From Candidatus Lucifugimonas marina (GTDB lineage: Bacteria; Chloroflexota; Dehalococcoidia; Lucifugimonadales; Lucifugimonadaceae), in assembly GCA_029593915.1 (NCBI GenBank), contig CP046147.1, forward strand, positions 2,396,001 to 2,460,000: a stretch of DNA of 64,000 bases, given 5' to 3'. The stretch's first letter is position 1. Each line of letters begins with the position of its first letter. Shown here one piece after another: positions 34,261-42,866 of this stretch. The position numbers were made by a program, and so were the translations under genes. The notes beneath the pieces are model-generated. The model searched no databases. It was not told the origin of the DNA and was given only the letters and a program-made list of their open reading frames with translations.

Positions 34261-34821
34261 ATGGCATCAGTCACTTCAGGCGAACCAGGCTTCTTCAGTT
34301 TTCCGCACCCGATCAACGCTAGCGTTGCTCGAGCGGTCGCAGCTGGAGTCGTCATCATGGCAGTTGCAACGATCGTGTTCGATCAGCCATGGATCACTCT
34401 ATTGCTTTCTTACGGTTTCATAGCCCGGGTGGCAGCTGGACCGCGACTCAGTCCCCTCGCGCTAATTGTCACGAAATTCATCGTTCCGAAATTCGGCCTT
34501 CCCTATCGACCGGTTGCAGGACCACCAAAGCGATTTGCCGCTTCGATTGGAATCGTGTTCAGCGTAACCGCTGCCGTTCTATCGCTAGGATTCGGTTTGA
34601 ACGGCGCTGCCTACATCGTTCTCGGCGGGTTAATTGCTGCAGCCGGACTCGAGAGTATTTTTGGATACTGTCTCGGATGTCAGGTCTTCGGGTTCCTCAT
34701 CAACTGGGGCATAATTCCTGAGAGCGTTTGTGAAGACTGCGCTAACTTCGAGCAGCGAGCGAAGCGAATGGCAGCACGTGGGCTTCGACCCGATGGTTCA
34801 CCACTAGTCGACACTGAGTAG
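34261..34821 (+). CDS. DUF4395 family membrane protein
   Basis: A 186-residue membrane protein. FPHPINASVARAVAAGVVIM opens the DUF4395 domain, with paired helices, GPRLSPLALIVTKFIVPKFG, a second helix pair, then the family hallmark GYCLGCQVF (C-x-x-C) near a C-terminal CEDCANF second Cys pair. Function is unknown; the family often neighbours thiol-related proteins. The ATG is only 34 bases after the terminator and has TATAAATG overlapping it and no Shine-Dalgarno, so start or translation mode (possibly leaderless) is uncertain. Confidence 0.85.
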   Translation: MASVTSGEPGFFSFPHPINASVARAVAAGVVIMAVATIVFDQPWITLLLSYGFIARVAAGPRLSPLALIVTKFIVPKFGLPYRPVAGPPKRFAASIGIVFSVTAAVLSLGFGLNGAAYIVLGGLIAAAGLESIFGYCLGCQVFGFLINWGIIPESVCEDCANFEQRAKRMAARGLRPDGSPLVDTE

Positions 34822-34843
34822 CCAGTCACATCTGACAAACAAA

Positions 34844-34875
34844 AACGCCTGACCGATTTGGTCAGGCGTTTTTTT
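34844..34875. terminator. Bidirectional intrinsic terminator
   Basis: AACGCCTGACC-gattt-GGTCAGGCGTT is a perfect 11-bp stem with A residues before and a T-run after, so it works on both strands. It lies between the convergent DUF4395 and RraA-family genes. Confidence 0.93.
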
Positions 34876-34899
34876 ATTAGCTCGATACTCGTTGCTCGA

Positions 34900-35619
34900 C
34901 TACGCTTCGCCGCGTTCCTTGTACTCTTCGAATAGCTTCCATGTGTTGTCGTTGAACGGATAGTACTTGCCCGGCGACTGAGGGTTCTTACGAAGCTCCT
35001 TCTTAATAACCTGCTCGACCTCTTCACGCTCGGCTGCTATTTCGAGAACACGTTCCGCCATTGCAGCTGGAACGACCACGACTCCATCATCGTCACCAAT
35101 GATTGCGTCACCCGGTCGAACAACCACGCCACCGCACTCGATCACATCATTCACACCCCACGGTTGCATAACAGCAGGTCCCTGTTTGGCGGTAGAAGAG
35201 TGTGCAAATACGGGGAATCCGTAGTCCTTCAGTTCGGCCGTATCGCGAACTGAACCATCGGTAACCAATCCGCCAACTTTGAGTTGAGCGAGTCGGTAGA
35301 ACTTGATATCGCCACCGATCGACTCCCACGGACCGACCGAGGAAGCGACAAGCACTTCGTTAGGACCACAAAGTTCGAACGCAACGTACTCTGGTGAATC
35401 AGCGGCTTTTGGCTTGTCCTTGAGAATGTCTGGACGGTGTGGAACGAATCGGAGCGTGACCGCCCTACCGACCATTTTCTGGCCCGGGAAGATCGTGCGC
35501 GCCCCGTGGATCATCGCCTGTGGCCAGCCGTCCACCCAAAGTCCATCGATAAGCGTTTGAGTAGGAAGTTCGCCTAGCTTGGCGAGCATCTCATCTGAAA
35601 TTGCGGGTTCGGTTGTCAC
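34900..35619 (-). CDS. RraA family protein (HMG/CHA aldolase or RraA-like)
   Basis: A 239-residue protein of the RraA/class II pyruvate aldolase fold: LPTQTLIDGLWVDGWPQAMI, VGRAVTLRFVPHRPD, a VLVASSVGPWESIGGD segment, the VGGLVTDGSVRDTAEL motif containing the conserved Gly-x-x-x-Asp-Gly and Arg, and RPGDAIIGDDDGVVVVPAA. Members act as aldolases on 4-hydroxy-4-methyl-2-oxoglutarate or carboxy-hydroxy-oxoadipate, or as RNase E regulators; catabolic aldolase is more likely here. The frame extends to 35748 over the next gene; GTG 35619 with GGAG 6 bases upstream is preferred. Confidence 0.87.
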   Translation of the reverse strand: MTTEPAISDEMLAKLGELPTQTLIDGLWVDGWPQAMIHGARTIFPGQKMVGRAVTLRFVPHRPDILKDKPKAADSPEYVAFELCGPNEVLVASSVGPWESIGGDIKFYRLAQLKVGGLVTDGSVRDTAELKDYGFPVFAHSSTAKQGPAVMQPWGVNDVIECGGVVVRPGDAIIGDDDGVVVVPAAMAERVLEIAAEREEVEQVIKKELRKNPQSPGKYYPFNDNTWKLFEEYKERGEA

Positions 35620-35668
35620 CGGTTTCTCCAATTGCTTTCTGTCAGTAGTTTCGATTGAAATAAGTTGG

Positions 35669-36583
35669 TTATGAACCCTGCTTGAATTTATCGAGCACAG
35701 TAACCAGTGCAGCACTCGCAGGAACGGGCACACCAGCATCTCGACCAATTCGTACTACGGCGCCGAGAATATCGTCGAGTTCAAGCGGCTTGCCGTGGTC
35801 AAGGTCGTACTGAAGTGATGCCTGAGTTTCTTCAGCCTCACCAATTGCGTCTTCCATCTTGCCGTCGACACATCGAGGTGGGAAGTTCACGCCCTGCGAC
35901 TGCCCAACAGCCACAATTTCTTCCATCACTGTTCGTACAGTGTGTTCGCCATGAGGGCTGGCTAGAACTTCGACAAACGAAGCTCTCGAAGCTGCCATCA
36001 CCGATCCAATCGCTCCTACGCTGACCATCTTGGTCCACAGCGTGTCGACGATGTTGGTGGAAACAGCGACCTGCATTCCCTCTCGTGAGAATAGCTTTTT
36101 GATGGCTTCAGTTCGGTCTGTCTGCGAACCGTCTGCTTCACCAAACTCGATCATTGCGGTTGAACCACTCTGGTGAATGTGACCTGGCGCAGCAATTCCT
36201 GTTTCGATATAGGTTGCACCTTGAAGAACGTGCTTGTCGCCGAACTCTTTTCCGAGAATCTCCCCGGCGGTCGCCCCGTTCTGGATAGTCAGAATGTTCG
36301 TGTTTTCACCAATCAAACCCTTCATCGTAGGGAACGATTCTGCGTTCGAGTAAAGCTTGATGCAGTGAAGTACGAGGTCGACTTCACCAACGGTTGCAGG
36401 ATCGTCAGTCACATCGACTTTTACGTTAAAGCTGCCCCAATGGCTGTCGACCTGAAGACCGTTTTTGGCAATGGCATCTTTGTGCGCACCCCGGGCGATC
36501 AATACAACGTCTTCGCCCTGATTCGCTAGTAGGCCGCCGAAATATCCGCCGACAGCTCCTGCACCCATAACCGCTATACGCAT
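35669..36583 (-). CDS. 2-Dehydropantoate 2-reductase family protein
   Basis: A 304-residue NADPH-dependent ketopantoate-reductase-like enzyme (PanE/ApbA). It has the Rossmann motif RIAVMGAGAVGGYFGGLLA, VLHCIKLYSN, TIQNGATAGEIL, the HQSGSTAMIEFGE region, the catalytic Lys in VDTLWTKMVSVGAIGSV and a C-terminal helical domain with PLELDDILGAVVRIGRDAGVPVP, which closes on pantoate. Because a downstream RraA gene lies 49 bases away, a role in 2-oxoacid metabolism other than pantothenate synthesis is possible. ATG 36583 preferred over an upstream TTG. Confidence 0.87.
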   Translation of the reverse strand: MRIAVMGAGAVGGYFGGLLANQGEDVVLIARGAHKDAIAKNGLQVDSHWGSFNVKVDVTDDPATVGEVDLVLHCIKLYSNAESFPTMKGLIGENTNILTIQNGATAGEILGKEFGDKHVLQGATYIETGIAAPGHIHQSGSTAMIEFGEADGSQTDRTEAIKKLFSREGMQVAVSTNIVDTLWTKMVSVGAIGSVMAASRASFVEVLASPHGEHTVRTVMEEIVAVGQSQGVNFPPRCVDGKMEDAIGEAEETQASLQYDLDHGKPLELDDILGAVVRIGRDAGVPVPASAALVTVLDKFKQGS

Positions 36584-36803
36584 TGCCAATACCTAATCCG
36601 TTCTTTGTTCCAGAACCACTCGTTTGAATTTCGCCGTCAACATTATCGGAATGTTTGGCTCCGCGGTTCCAAGTTATCTACTCAGTTCATCCTCATCTTC
36701 GAAACACAATGTCTATTCGGTAACAAACTGGCAAAACAATTGTTAAAGAAAACCAAGAATCCACTGGTAAAATTCTTTGTCGTTCACAAAAGGAAACATA
36801 AAT

Positions 36804-37532
36804 TTGTCAGAAACTACTCTCGTTCGATCTGGAAACCGCTCGAATTCAACGCAGCGACCGATCAAGATCACTCCCGGATACGTACCCGATGCTGAAGGTT
36901 CAGCACTGATCGAAACCGGCAACACAATTGTTATGTGTGCAGCGACAGTAGAGACGAGAGTTCCGCCCTGGATGCGTGGCAAAGGTACGGGCTGGGTAAC
37001 AGCCGAGTATTCGATGCTTCCACGCTCGACTCGTGAGCGAGTTCGTCGAGAACGAAGCAAAGTTGGCGGTCGAACCCAAGAGATTCAGCGGCTAATCGGC
37101 CGAGCACTTCGATCGGTTACCGATCTTTCGGCTCTCGGAGAAATTTCTATCCTTCTCGATTGCGACGTAATTCGCGCCGATGGCGGAACCCGCACAGCTT
37201 CGATCACAGGCGCATACGTTGCTTTGCATCAAGCACTCTCAGGACTACTTGAAGCTGGAACAATCGAAACGATCCCTCTAAAAGACTCCATAGCGGCAAT
37301 CAGCGTAGGAATGGTCGAAGGCGCTGCAGTTCTCGACCTCGACTACAACGAAGATTCTGCTGCAGACGTTGACATGAACGTCGTAATGACTGGGTCGGGC
37401 GAGTTTGTTGAGCTTCAGGGAACAGGCGAAGAGGCTACGTTCACCCGAGCGCAACTCGATGAAATGCTAGGACTCGCTGAAACCGGAATTGAAAACCTTC
37501 TGGCAGCGCAACGCACCGCGCTTGCAATATAG
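36804..37532 (+). CDS. rph: Ribonuclease PH
   Basis: This 3'-exonuclease trims tRNA ends by phosphorolysis. The 242-residue protein shows [44 protein letters not shown], the substrate-binding [46 protein letters not shown] and [22 protein letters not shown] chose TTG 36804, 9 bases after AAAGGA; another TTG at 36777 is in frame but lies before that site. It starts the set rph-eno-gap. The 187-base gap upstream, shared with the divergent panE-like gene, holds the promoters but no clear boxes. Confidence 0.95.
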   Translation: MSETTLVRSGNRSNSTQRPIKITPGYVPDAEGSALIETGNTIVMCAATVETRVPPWMRGKGTGWVTAEYSMLPRSTRERVRRERSKVGGRTQEIQRLIGRALRSVTDLSALGEISILLDCDVIRADGGTRTASITGAYVALHQALSGLLEAGTIETIPLKDSIAAISVGMVEGAAVLDLDYNEDSAADVDMNVVMTGSGEFVELQGTGEEATFTRAQLDEMLGLAETGIENLLAAQRTALAI

Positions 37533-37617
37533 CGATAGCCGGTAGCTCAAAAATATTTGAACACCGCCGCAGGAATTAGCGGCACGACCATTTAGAACTA
37601 GAGAAACAAGAAATCAC

Positions 37618-38910
37618 ATGGCGAAAATCACATCGGTTATCGGACACGAAATTCTCGACTCACGAGGTAATCCAACCGTAGGAGCGACCGTCGTTCTAGA
37701 TGACGGCACCACAGCTTCCGCAGCAGTTCCCTCTGGAGCTTCAACAGGTAGTCGAGAAGCTGTTGAGCTTCGAGATGCTGACAAGAATCGATTCGGTGGC
37801 AAGGGTGTTCTCAAGGCTGTCAGCGCTGTGAACGGTGAGCTTGGCAAGGCTGTGACTGGTTTGGAAGCAGCCGACCAGCGAGCAGTCGACCAGGTGATGA
37901 TCGATCTAGACGGTACTGCCAACAAAGGCCGTGTCGGTGCGAACGCTATTCTCGCTATTTCTCTTGCTGCGCTTCGAGCCGGGGCCGTTAGCTCGGGCAA
38001 AGAAGTGTTCCAGCACATCGCAGAGCTCGCTGGCAACGATTCGCCAACAGAGCTTCCGGTTCCGATGTTCAACGTGTTGAACGGTGGAGCTCATGCAATG
38101 GGTTCGACCGATTTCCAGGAGTTCATGGTCGTCCCCGCCGGAATTGGTTCTTTCTCCGAAGCAATTCGCTGCGGTGCTGAGATGTACCAGTGGCTCCAGA
38201 AGAAGCTTCACGCAGATGGGCACGCAACTACCGTTGGTGACGAAGGTGGATTCGCTCCACAGGGTCTGACTAATCGACAGGCGCTCGAGTACGCAACGGC
38301 AGCAATCGAAGGCGCTGGTTACAAGCCCGGCGAAGATGTGTTCATCGCACTCGACCCAGCGTCGTCTGAGTTCTACGTCGACGGCATCTACGACCTCTCA
38401 CGGGAGAGCCGAAAGCTTTCGAGCGAAGAGATGGTCGAAGAATACGCGACTCTCGCCAAAGACTTCCCGATCTACTCTGTTGAAGATGGATTGGCTGAAG
38501 ACGACTGGGCAGGATGGGAAGTTCAAACCGCCAAGACTGGTGACCGCATACAACTGGTGGGCGACGACTTGTACGTCACCCAGGCTCGGTACGTTCAACA
38601 GGGAATCGATACCAAAGCAGGCAACGCAGTTCTCGTAAAACTGAATCAGGTTGGAAGTGTTTCCGAAACGCTCGACACCGTAGCCCTCGCACAAAACTCA
38701 GACTTCGGAGTTGTGATTAGTCACCGTTCAGGCGAAACTGAAGATACGTCCATCGCAGATTTGGCAGTCGGAACATCGGCTGGCCAGATTAAAACCGGTG
38801 CACCAGCACGAAGCGAACGAATCGCAAAGTACAACCGACTTCTCAGAATCGAAGAGCTTCTTGGAAGTAAGGCACAATACGCAGGCAAGCGTGTCCTGCC
38901 GAATTCGTAA
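37618..38910 (+). CDS. eno: Enolase
   Basis: This glycolytic enzyme interconverts 2-phosphoglycerate and phosphoenolpyruvate. The 430-residue protein begins with IGHEILDSRGNPTVGA and shows SGASTGSREAVELRD, catalytic and metal regions GAHAMGSTDFQEFMVVP, GDEGGFAPQ, ALDPASSEFY, SVEDGLAEDDW, LVGDDLYVT, VKLNQVGSVSET and VISHRSGETEDT. It is a true enolase, distinct from the superfamily member at 17139. It follows rph by 85 bases and precedes gap by 60. Confidence 0.98.
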   Translation: MAKITSVIGHEILDSRGNPTVGATVVLDDGTTASAAVPSGASTGSREAVELRDADKNRFGGKGVLKAVSAVNGELGKAVTGLEAADQRAVDQVMIDLDGTANKGRVGANAILAISLAALRAGAVSSGKEVFQHIAELAGNDSPTELPVPMFNVLNGGAHAMGSTDFQEFMVVPAGIGSFSEAIRCGAEMYQWLQKKLHADGHATTVGDEGGFAPQGLTNRQALEYATAAIEGAGYKPGEDVFIALDPASSEFYVDGIYDLSRESRKLSSEEMVEEYATLAKDFPIYSVEDGLAEDDWAGWEVQTAKTGDRIQLVGDDLYVTQARYVQQGIDTKAGNAVLVKLNQVGSVSETLDTVALAQNSDFGVVISHRSGETEDTSIADLAVGTSAGQIKTGAPARSERIAKYNRLLRIEELLGSKAQYAGKRVLPNS

Positions 38911-38970
38911 CAGAACATATTTGACCAAGAGCAAGTAAGCACGAGCAGTAGTAGAGGAACGGGCAAGAAT

Positions 38971-39990
38971 ATGGCAAAAACTAAAGTTGGAATCAACGGG
39001 TTTGGACGAATCGGCAGACAGGTTTTCCGAACCATTTCAGAACGACACCCCGACACGCTCGAGGTAGTCGCAATTAACGACCTGGGCGATGCAGCGACCA
39101 ACGCTCACCTGTTCAAATTCGACTCTACATATGGTCGATACTCAGGAACCGTCGAAGCTGCTGACAATGCACTCGTTATCGACGGTCGAACTATCCCTTC
39201 GTTTTCAGAACGAGATCCATCGAACATCGCTTGGGGCGACGTAGGTGCAGAGATCGTGATTGAATCCACAGGCATTTTCACCGACGCAAATAAGGCTTCT
39301 GGGCACCTTGGCGACAGCGTAAAGAAAGTCATCATTTCTGCTCCTGCCAAGAACGAAGACCTCACGGTGGTACTTGGTGTGAACGACAGCCAGTACGACC
39401 CAGCAGCCCACAACGTAGTATCGAACGCATCGTGTACGACCAATTGTGTTGCACCAATGGCGAAAGTTCTCCACGACAACTTCGGCATCGAGAGTGCTCT
39501 CATGTCTACGATCCACGCCTACACGAACGACCAGAACATCCTCGACCAGATGCACAGCGATCTTCGCCGATCACGTGCAGCAGCCAACAGCATCATCCCA
39601 ACCACTACGGGTGCCGCCAAGGCAGTAACAATCGTTATTCCTGAACTCGCTGGCAAGGTCGACGGTATGGCATACCGAGTTCCGGTCATCACAGGTTCTG
39701 TAACCGACCTGACTGTGAAGCTCACCAAAGATGCTTCGCTCGCAGACGTGAACGAGGCCTTCAGGCAGGCATCGATGGCCGACGGACTTCATGGCATTCT
39801 CGGCTACTCCGACGAACCGCTGGTATCTGTCGACTACATCGGCAACCCGAACTCATGCACCATCGACTCACTCGCAACCTCAGCAGTTGGCGATGGATTC
39901 GTGAAGGTAGTCGGCTGGTACGACAATGAATGGGGATACTCCTCACGAACTGCCGACCTCGCCAACTTCATGGTCGAAAAGGGACTGTAG
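38971..39990 (+). CDS. gap: Glyceraldehyde-3-phosphate dehydrogenase
   Basis: A 339-residue phosphorylating GAPDH. The NAD domain opens with [16 protein letters not shown], and the catalytic domain has [19 protein letters not shown] with the active Cys, [12 protein letters not shown] with the activating His, [21 protein letters not shown] for phosphate binding and the end [12 protein letters not shown]. It closes the plus-strand group with eno and is followed by an intrinsic terminator. Confidence 0.98.
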   Translation: MAKTKVGINGFGRIGRQVFRTISERHPDTLEVVAINDLGDAATNAHLFKFDSTYGRYSGTVEAADNALVIDGRTIPSFSERDPSNIAWGDVGAEIVIESTGIFTDANKASGHLGDSVKKVIISAPAKNEDLTVVLGVNDSQYDPAAHNVVSNASCTTNCVAPMAKVLHDNFGIESALMSTIHAYTNDQNILDQMHSDLRRSRAAANSIIPTTTGAAKAVTIVIPELAGKVDGMAYRVPVITGSVTDLTVKLTKDASLADVNEAFRQASMADGLHGILGYSDEPLVSVDYIGNPNSCTIDSLATSAVGDGFVKVVGWYDNEWGYSSRTADLANFMVEKGL

Positions 39991-40027
39991 TCCAGACAAA
40001 CCTTCGAGTTAAGTTCGAGAATCAAAG

Positions 40028-40055
40028 CCCCGTGATTCGCGTCACGGGGTTTTTC
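40028..40055 (+). terminator. Intrinsic terminator after gap
   Basis: CCCCGTGA-ttcgcg-TCACGGGG forms an 8-bp perfect stem followed by TTTTTC. It lies 38 bases after the gap stop codon. Confidence 0.92.
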
Positions 40056-40093
40056 TTTGTGACTTTCAGTTCATCAATTCTCAACTCAGAAAA

Positions 40094-40122
40094 CTGCCTT
40101 CGGGCACAAGCGAGCGTATAAT
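40094..40122 (+). promoter_or_regulatory. Promoter of pdxST
   Basis: TATAAT at 40117-40122 is a perfect -10, preceded at 17 bases by a weak -35 (CTGCCT). Transcription would start near 40129, immediately before a TGCGTC-ACGAT-GACGCA hairpin (40132-40148) at the mRNA 5' end. Confidence 0.55.
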
Positions 40123-40188
40123 TTCGGGCAATGCGTCACGATGACGCAAGGGTGTGGCGCGGGTTCGGTGTCGCGATCACATTTCACT

Positions 40189-40214
40189 TCGATTAGAAGC
40201 AGTGCTTCAATCGA
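40189..40214 (+). other. Strong hairpin in the pdxS leader
   Basis: TCGATT-a-GAAGC-agt-GCTTC-AATCGA forms an 11-bp stem with one bulged A and a three-base loop, 29 bases before the pdxS ATG. It lies in a leader of about 115 bases that begins with another hairpin. It may control translation or stability. Confidence 0.5.
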
Positions 40215-40243
40215 CATGTAAAAGCCGGAAGGACCGTAAGAAG

Positions 40244-41182
40244 ATGGCAACATCAACCAATGGCGCAGCGGGCGCACAGCGTTGGAAAGAAATGTCTAAG
40301 CCCGAAGTGGGCGACTGGCGAGTAAAGGGCGGATTGGCCCAGATGCTCAAGGGCGGCGTGATCATGGACGTCGTTACCCCTGACCAGGCAAAGATCGCTG
40401 AAGACGCCGGTGCAGTTTCAGTTATGGCGCTCGAACGCGTGCCTTCAGACATCCGCCGAGACGGTGGTGTCGCACGAATGTCCGATCCCGACCTCATCTC
40501 AGGAATTATCGATGCCGTATCCATTCCAGTAATGGCAAAGGCTCGAATCGGTCACTTTGTAGAGGCACAGATTCTCGAATCTCTTGGTGTCGACTACTGT
40601 GACGAATCTGAAGTTCTAACCCCAGCCGACAACGAGTACCACATCGACAAATGGCAGTACAAAATGCCTTACGTCTGTGGCGCACGAAACATAGGTGAGG
40701 CACTTCGCCGAATCGGTGAAGGTGCAGCGATGATCCGCACGAAGGGTGAAGCTGGAACAGGTGACATCGTTCACGCTGTTACGCACGCTCGCCAAATTCA
40801 GGCCGACATCCGAACTATCCAGAACGCTCCAACTGAAGAGCTGATGACATTGGCACGAGACTACGCAGCTCCTTACGAGCTTGTGGTTGAAGTAGCCCGA
40901 ACCGGAAAGCTTCCTGTTGTGAACTTCGCAGCTGGTGGTATCGCAACCCCTGCCGACGCTGCATTGCTGATGCAGATTGGTGTTGAGGGTGTGTTCGTTG
41001 GTTCTGGAATCTTCAAGAGCGATAACCCGGCAAAGATGGCCGACGCTATCGTTCGAGCAACGACTCACTTCAACGACCCAGACATGCTTGCCGAGATCTC
41101 TCGTGGACTTGGTGACGCTATGTCGGGAATCGAAGCAAACAAGATTCCTGAAGACCAGCAGCTCCAGACCCGAGGTTGGTAA
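40244..41182 (+). CDS. pdxS: Pyridoxal 5'-phosphate synthase subunit PdxS
   Basis: The TIM-barrel synthase subunit builds PLP from ribose 5-phosphate, glyceraldehyde 3-phosphate and ammonia delivered by PdxT. The 312-residue protein has [38 protein letters not shown] with the catalytic Lys on neighbouring strands ([28 protein letters not shown]), [21 protein letters not shown] and [21 protein letters not shown] 40244 is chosen; the frame is open from 40154 but those residues are not conserved. Confidence 0.98.
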   Translation: MATSTNGAAGAQRWKEMSKPEVGDWRVKGGLAQMLKGGVIMDVVTPDQAKIAEDAGAVSVMALERVPSDIRRDGGVARMSDPDLISGIIDAVSIPVMAKARIGHFVEAQILESLGVDYCDESEVLTPADNEYHIDKWQYKMPYVCGARNIGEALRRIGEGAAMIRTKGEAGTGDIVHAVTHARQIQADIRTIQNAPTEELMTLARDYAAPYELVVEVARTGKLPVVNFAAGGIATPADAALLMQIGVEGVFVGSGIFKSDNPAKMADAIVRATTHFNDPDMLAEISRGLGDAMSGIEANKIPEDQQLQTRGW

Positions 41183-41187
41183 GCAAC

Positions 41188-41871
41188 TTGAACGGAAATG
41201 CCAGCTCGTCGGTGCAGGGTAAACCCCGCATCGGCGTGCTTGCGCTGCAGGGCGATTTCGCCGAGCACATCCACATGCTCGGCTTGATCGGAATCAACGC
41301 CACCGAAATTCGCAAAGTTGAACAACTGAACGAAGTCGATGGCTTGATTATTCCCGGTGGTGAAAGCACGACTATCGTCAAACTGCTCCACATGTTCGAC
41401 TTTGTTGACGAACTAAGAGCACACGTCGAATCGGGAATGGCACTTTGGGGCACTTGCGCAGGCATGATTGTGATCGCTCGCGAACTTGCCGATCCATACC
41501 CGACTCCGCTAAATCTCATCGATATCGGCGTTGCTCGAAACTTCTTCGGCCGTCAGGTCGACAGTTTTGAAGCGGAACTGAAAATCACCGGCATCGAGGG
41601 CGACCCGATGCGTGCAGTGTTCATCCGAGCACCTATCGTTCAAGACACCGGCGACGGAGTCGAAACGCTTGCAATTGTTCCGGCAAAAGACGACGGTACA
41701 CCTGAACAAGCTGTGGCAGTGAAAAAAGGTCGAGTGCTCGCAAGTTCGTTCCATCCAGAACTAACTGAAGACACCCGATTGCACTCACTGTTCGTAGAAC
41801 TAGCCGACGAAGCTAGAACCGATTCGGCCAGAATTAGCCGTTCAACGGAGGAATCCCCGAGCACGGTATGA
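41188..41871 (+). CDS. pdxT: Pyridoxal 5'-phosphate synthase glutaminase subunit PdxT
   Basis: The glutamine amidotransferase partner of PdxS supplies ammonia. The 227-residue class I glutaminase shows IGVLALQGDFAEHIHML, LIIPGGESTTIVKLL, the nucleophile in WGTCAGMIVIA, and the catalytic His-x-Glu in SSFHPELTED. Initiation is probably TTG 41188, five bases after the pdxS stop. The C-terminus has about 25 extra residues of low conservation. The stop overlaps the next gene (ATGA). Confidence 0.96.
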   Translation: MNGNASSSVQGKPRIGVLALQGDFAEHIHMLGLIGINATEIRKVEQLNEVDGLIIPGGESTTIVKLLHMFDFVDELRAHVESGMALWGTCAGMIVIARELADPYPTPLNLIDIGVARNFFGRQVDSFEAELKITGIEGDPMRAVFIRAPIVQDTGDGVETLAIVPAKDDGTPEQAVAVKKGRVLASSFHPELTEDTRLHSLFVELADEARTDSARISRSTEESPSTV

Positions 41872-42818
41872 TCCGCCACCTTCACCCAACAGATTCTCCC
41901 GGACTGCTGCAGTTTAGCCAGTCGTCGGGTCAGGGTGAGACGTGCACTTTAGCGGGTGCGCTTAGCGGGGCAATTCAAGGTGGACTCGGAGGTTTTCCAA
42001 CAGTCAAGTACGCAGGTATCGCTCTATCGCCGCGCGCATGGCAAAGCTGCTGGGTTGAGGCGAGACGAGGACGGATCAACGGGGTACTACGTGCGGGACC
42101 TCGATCAGGCCCCCAAGCGTGGGAAGTCGGCGAACTATATCTGCGCAACTCCAAATCGGAACTTGCCCTCGATCTGCTTGAGCAAATAGCCGTTCCAGCC
42201 GGTGGAGCTGGAGCACACAGGATATTTGCACGTGTACCAGCGAACAGTGCTGTCTACGACGATGCTCGCAAAGCAGGATATTCCACTGTGCACCGAGAAT
42301 CCGTTTTCCGAGCTGATTCTGCCACTGACGCTATTACGAAACTCGGCATACCCGATCATTCGCTCCAACTTCGACAAAGAGATAAGTCGGATGATGCAGC
42401 ACTGTTCCGAATGCACAATCTCAACACCCCGATCGAAGTGCGAATGAAGCTTGGTCAAACATTACAAGATTGGGTGGCAGGTTCGGAACGACTCGGACGT
42501 AAGCCTTCAGAGTGGGTTTATGATCTGGCAACCGGAGAGATCGGTGGCTTAGTACAGCGAAAATCGACTCGATCAGGTTTGATGTTCAATTTGAATTGGG
42601 CTGCTGAGGCGGGGTCGGAGCTACCCGGATTAGTCGCAGCAGCACTGGCCGCCAGCAAAGACATTCCAGTGTCGGTTGCGGTGCCAGAATATCGACCGGC
42701 GCTATCACATTTACTTGTCACACTAGGGTTCGCGGAACAGGCGCAATATGAAGTGATGGTAAAACCATTGGCTCAAACCGTTACGGAAGCTCAAAAAGCT
42801 TTCGCAGCAATAAATTAG
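41868..42818 (+). CDS. Two-domain GNAT-like acetyltransferase
   Basis: A 316-residue protein with two weak GNAT-type halves. The first holds WEVGELYLRNSKSELALDLL and AHRIFARVPANSAVYDDARKAGYSTVHRESVF, the usual strand-helix-strand ending. The second holds RQRDKSDDAALFRMHNLNTP and YRPALSHLLVTLGFAEQAQYEVM. It resembles uncharacterised acyltransferases of Chloroflexota. Cotranslation with pdxT (four-base overlap) may be only operon packing. Substrate unknown. Confidence 0.65.
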   Translation: MIRHLHPTDSPGLLQFSQSSGQGETCTLAGALSGAIQGGLGGFPTVKYAGIALSPRAWQSCWVEARRGRINGVLRAGPRSGPQAWEVGELYLRNSKSELALDLLEQIAVPAGGAGAHRIFARVPANSAVYDDARKAGYSTVHRESVFRADSATDAITKLGIPDHSLQLRQRDKSDDAALFRMHNLNTPIEVRMKLGQTLQDWVAGSERLGRKPSEWVYDLATGEIGGLVQRKSTRSGLMFNLNWAAEAGSELPGLVAAALAASKDIPVSVAVPEYRPALSHLLVTLGFAEQAQYEVMVKPLAQTVTEAQKAFAAIN

Positions 42819-42866
42819 TCGTAGAATCGGCTAACCAAGAATTTTAGAAGCTAGGAGAAGTTCGAA

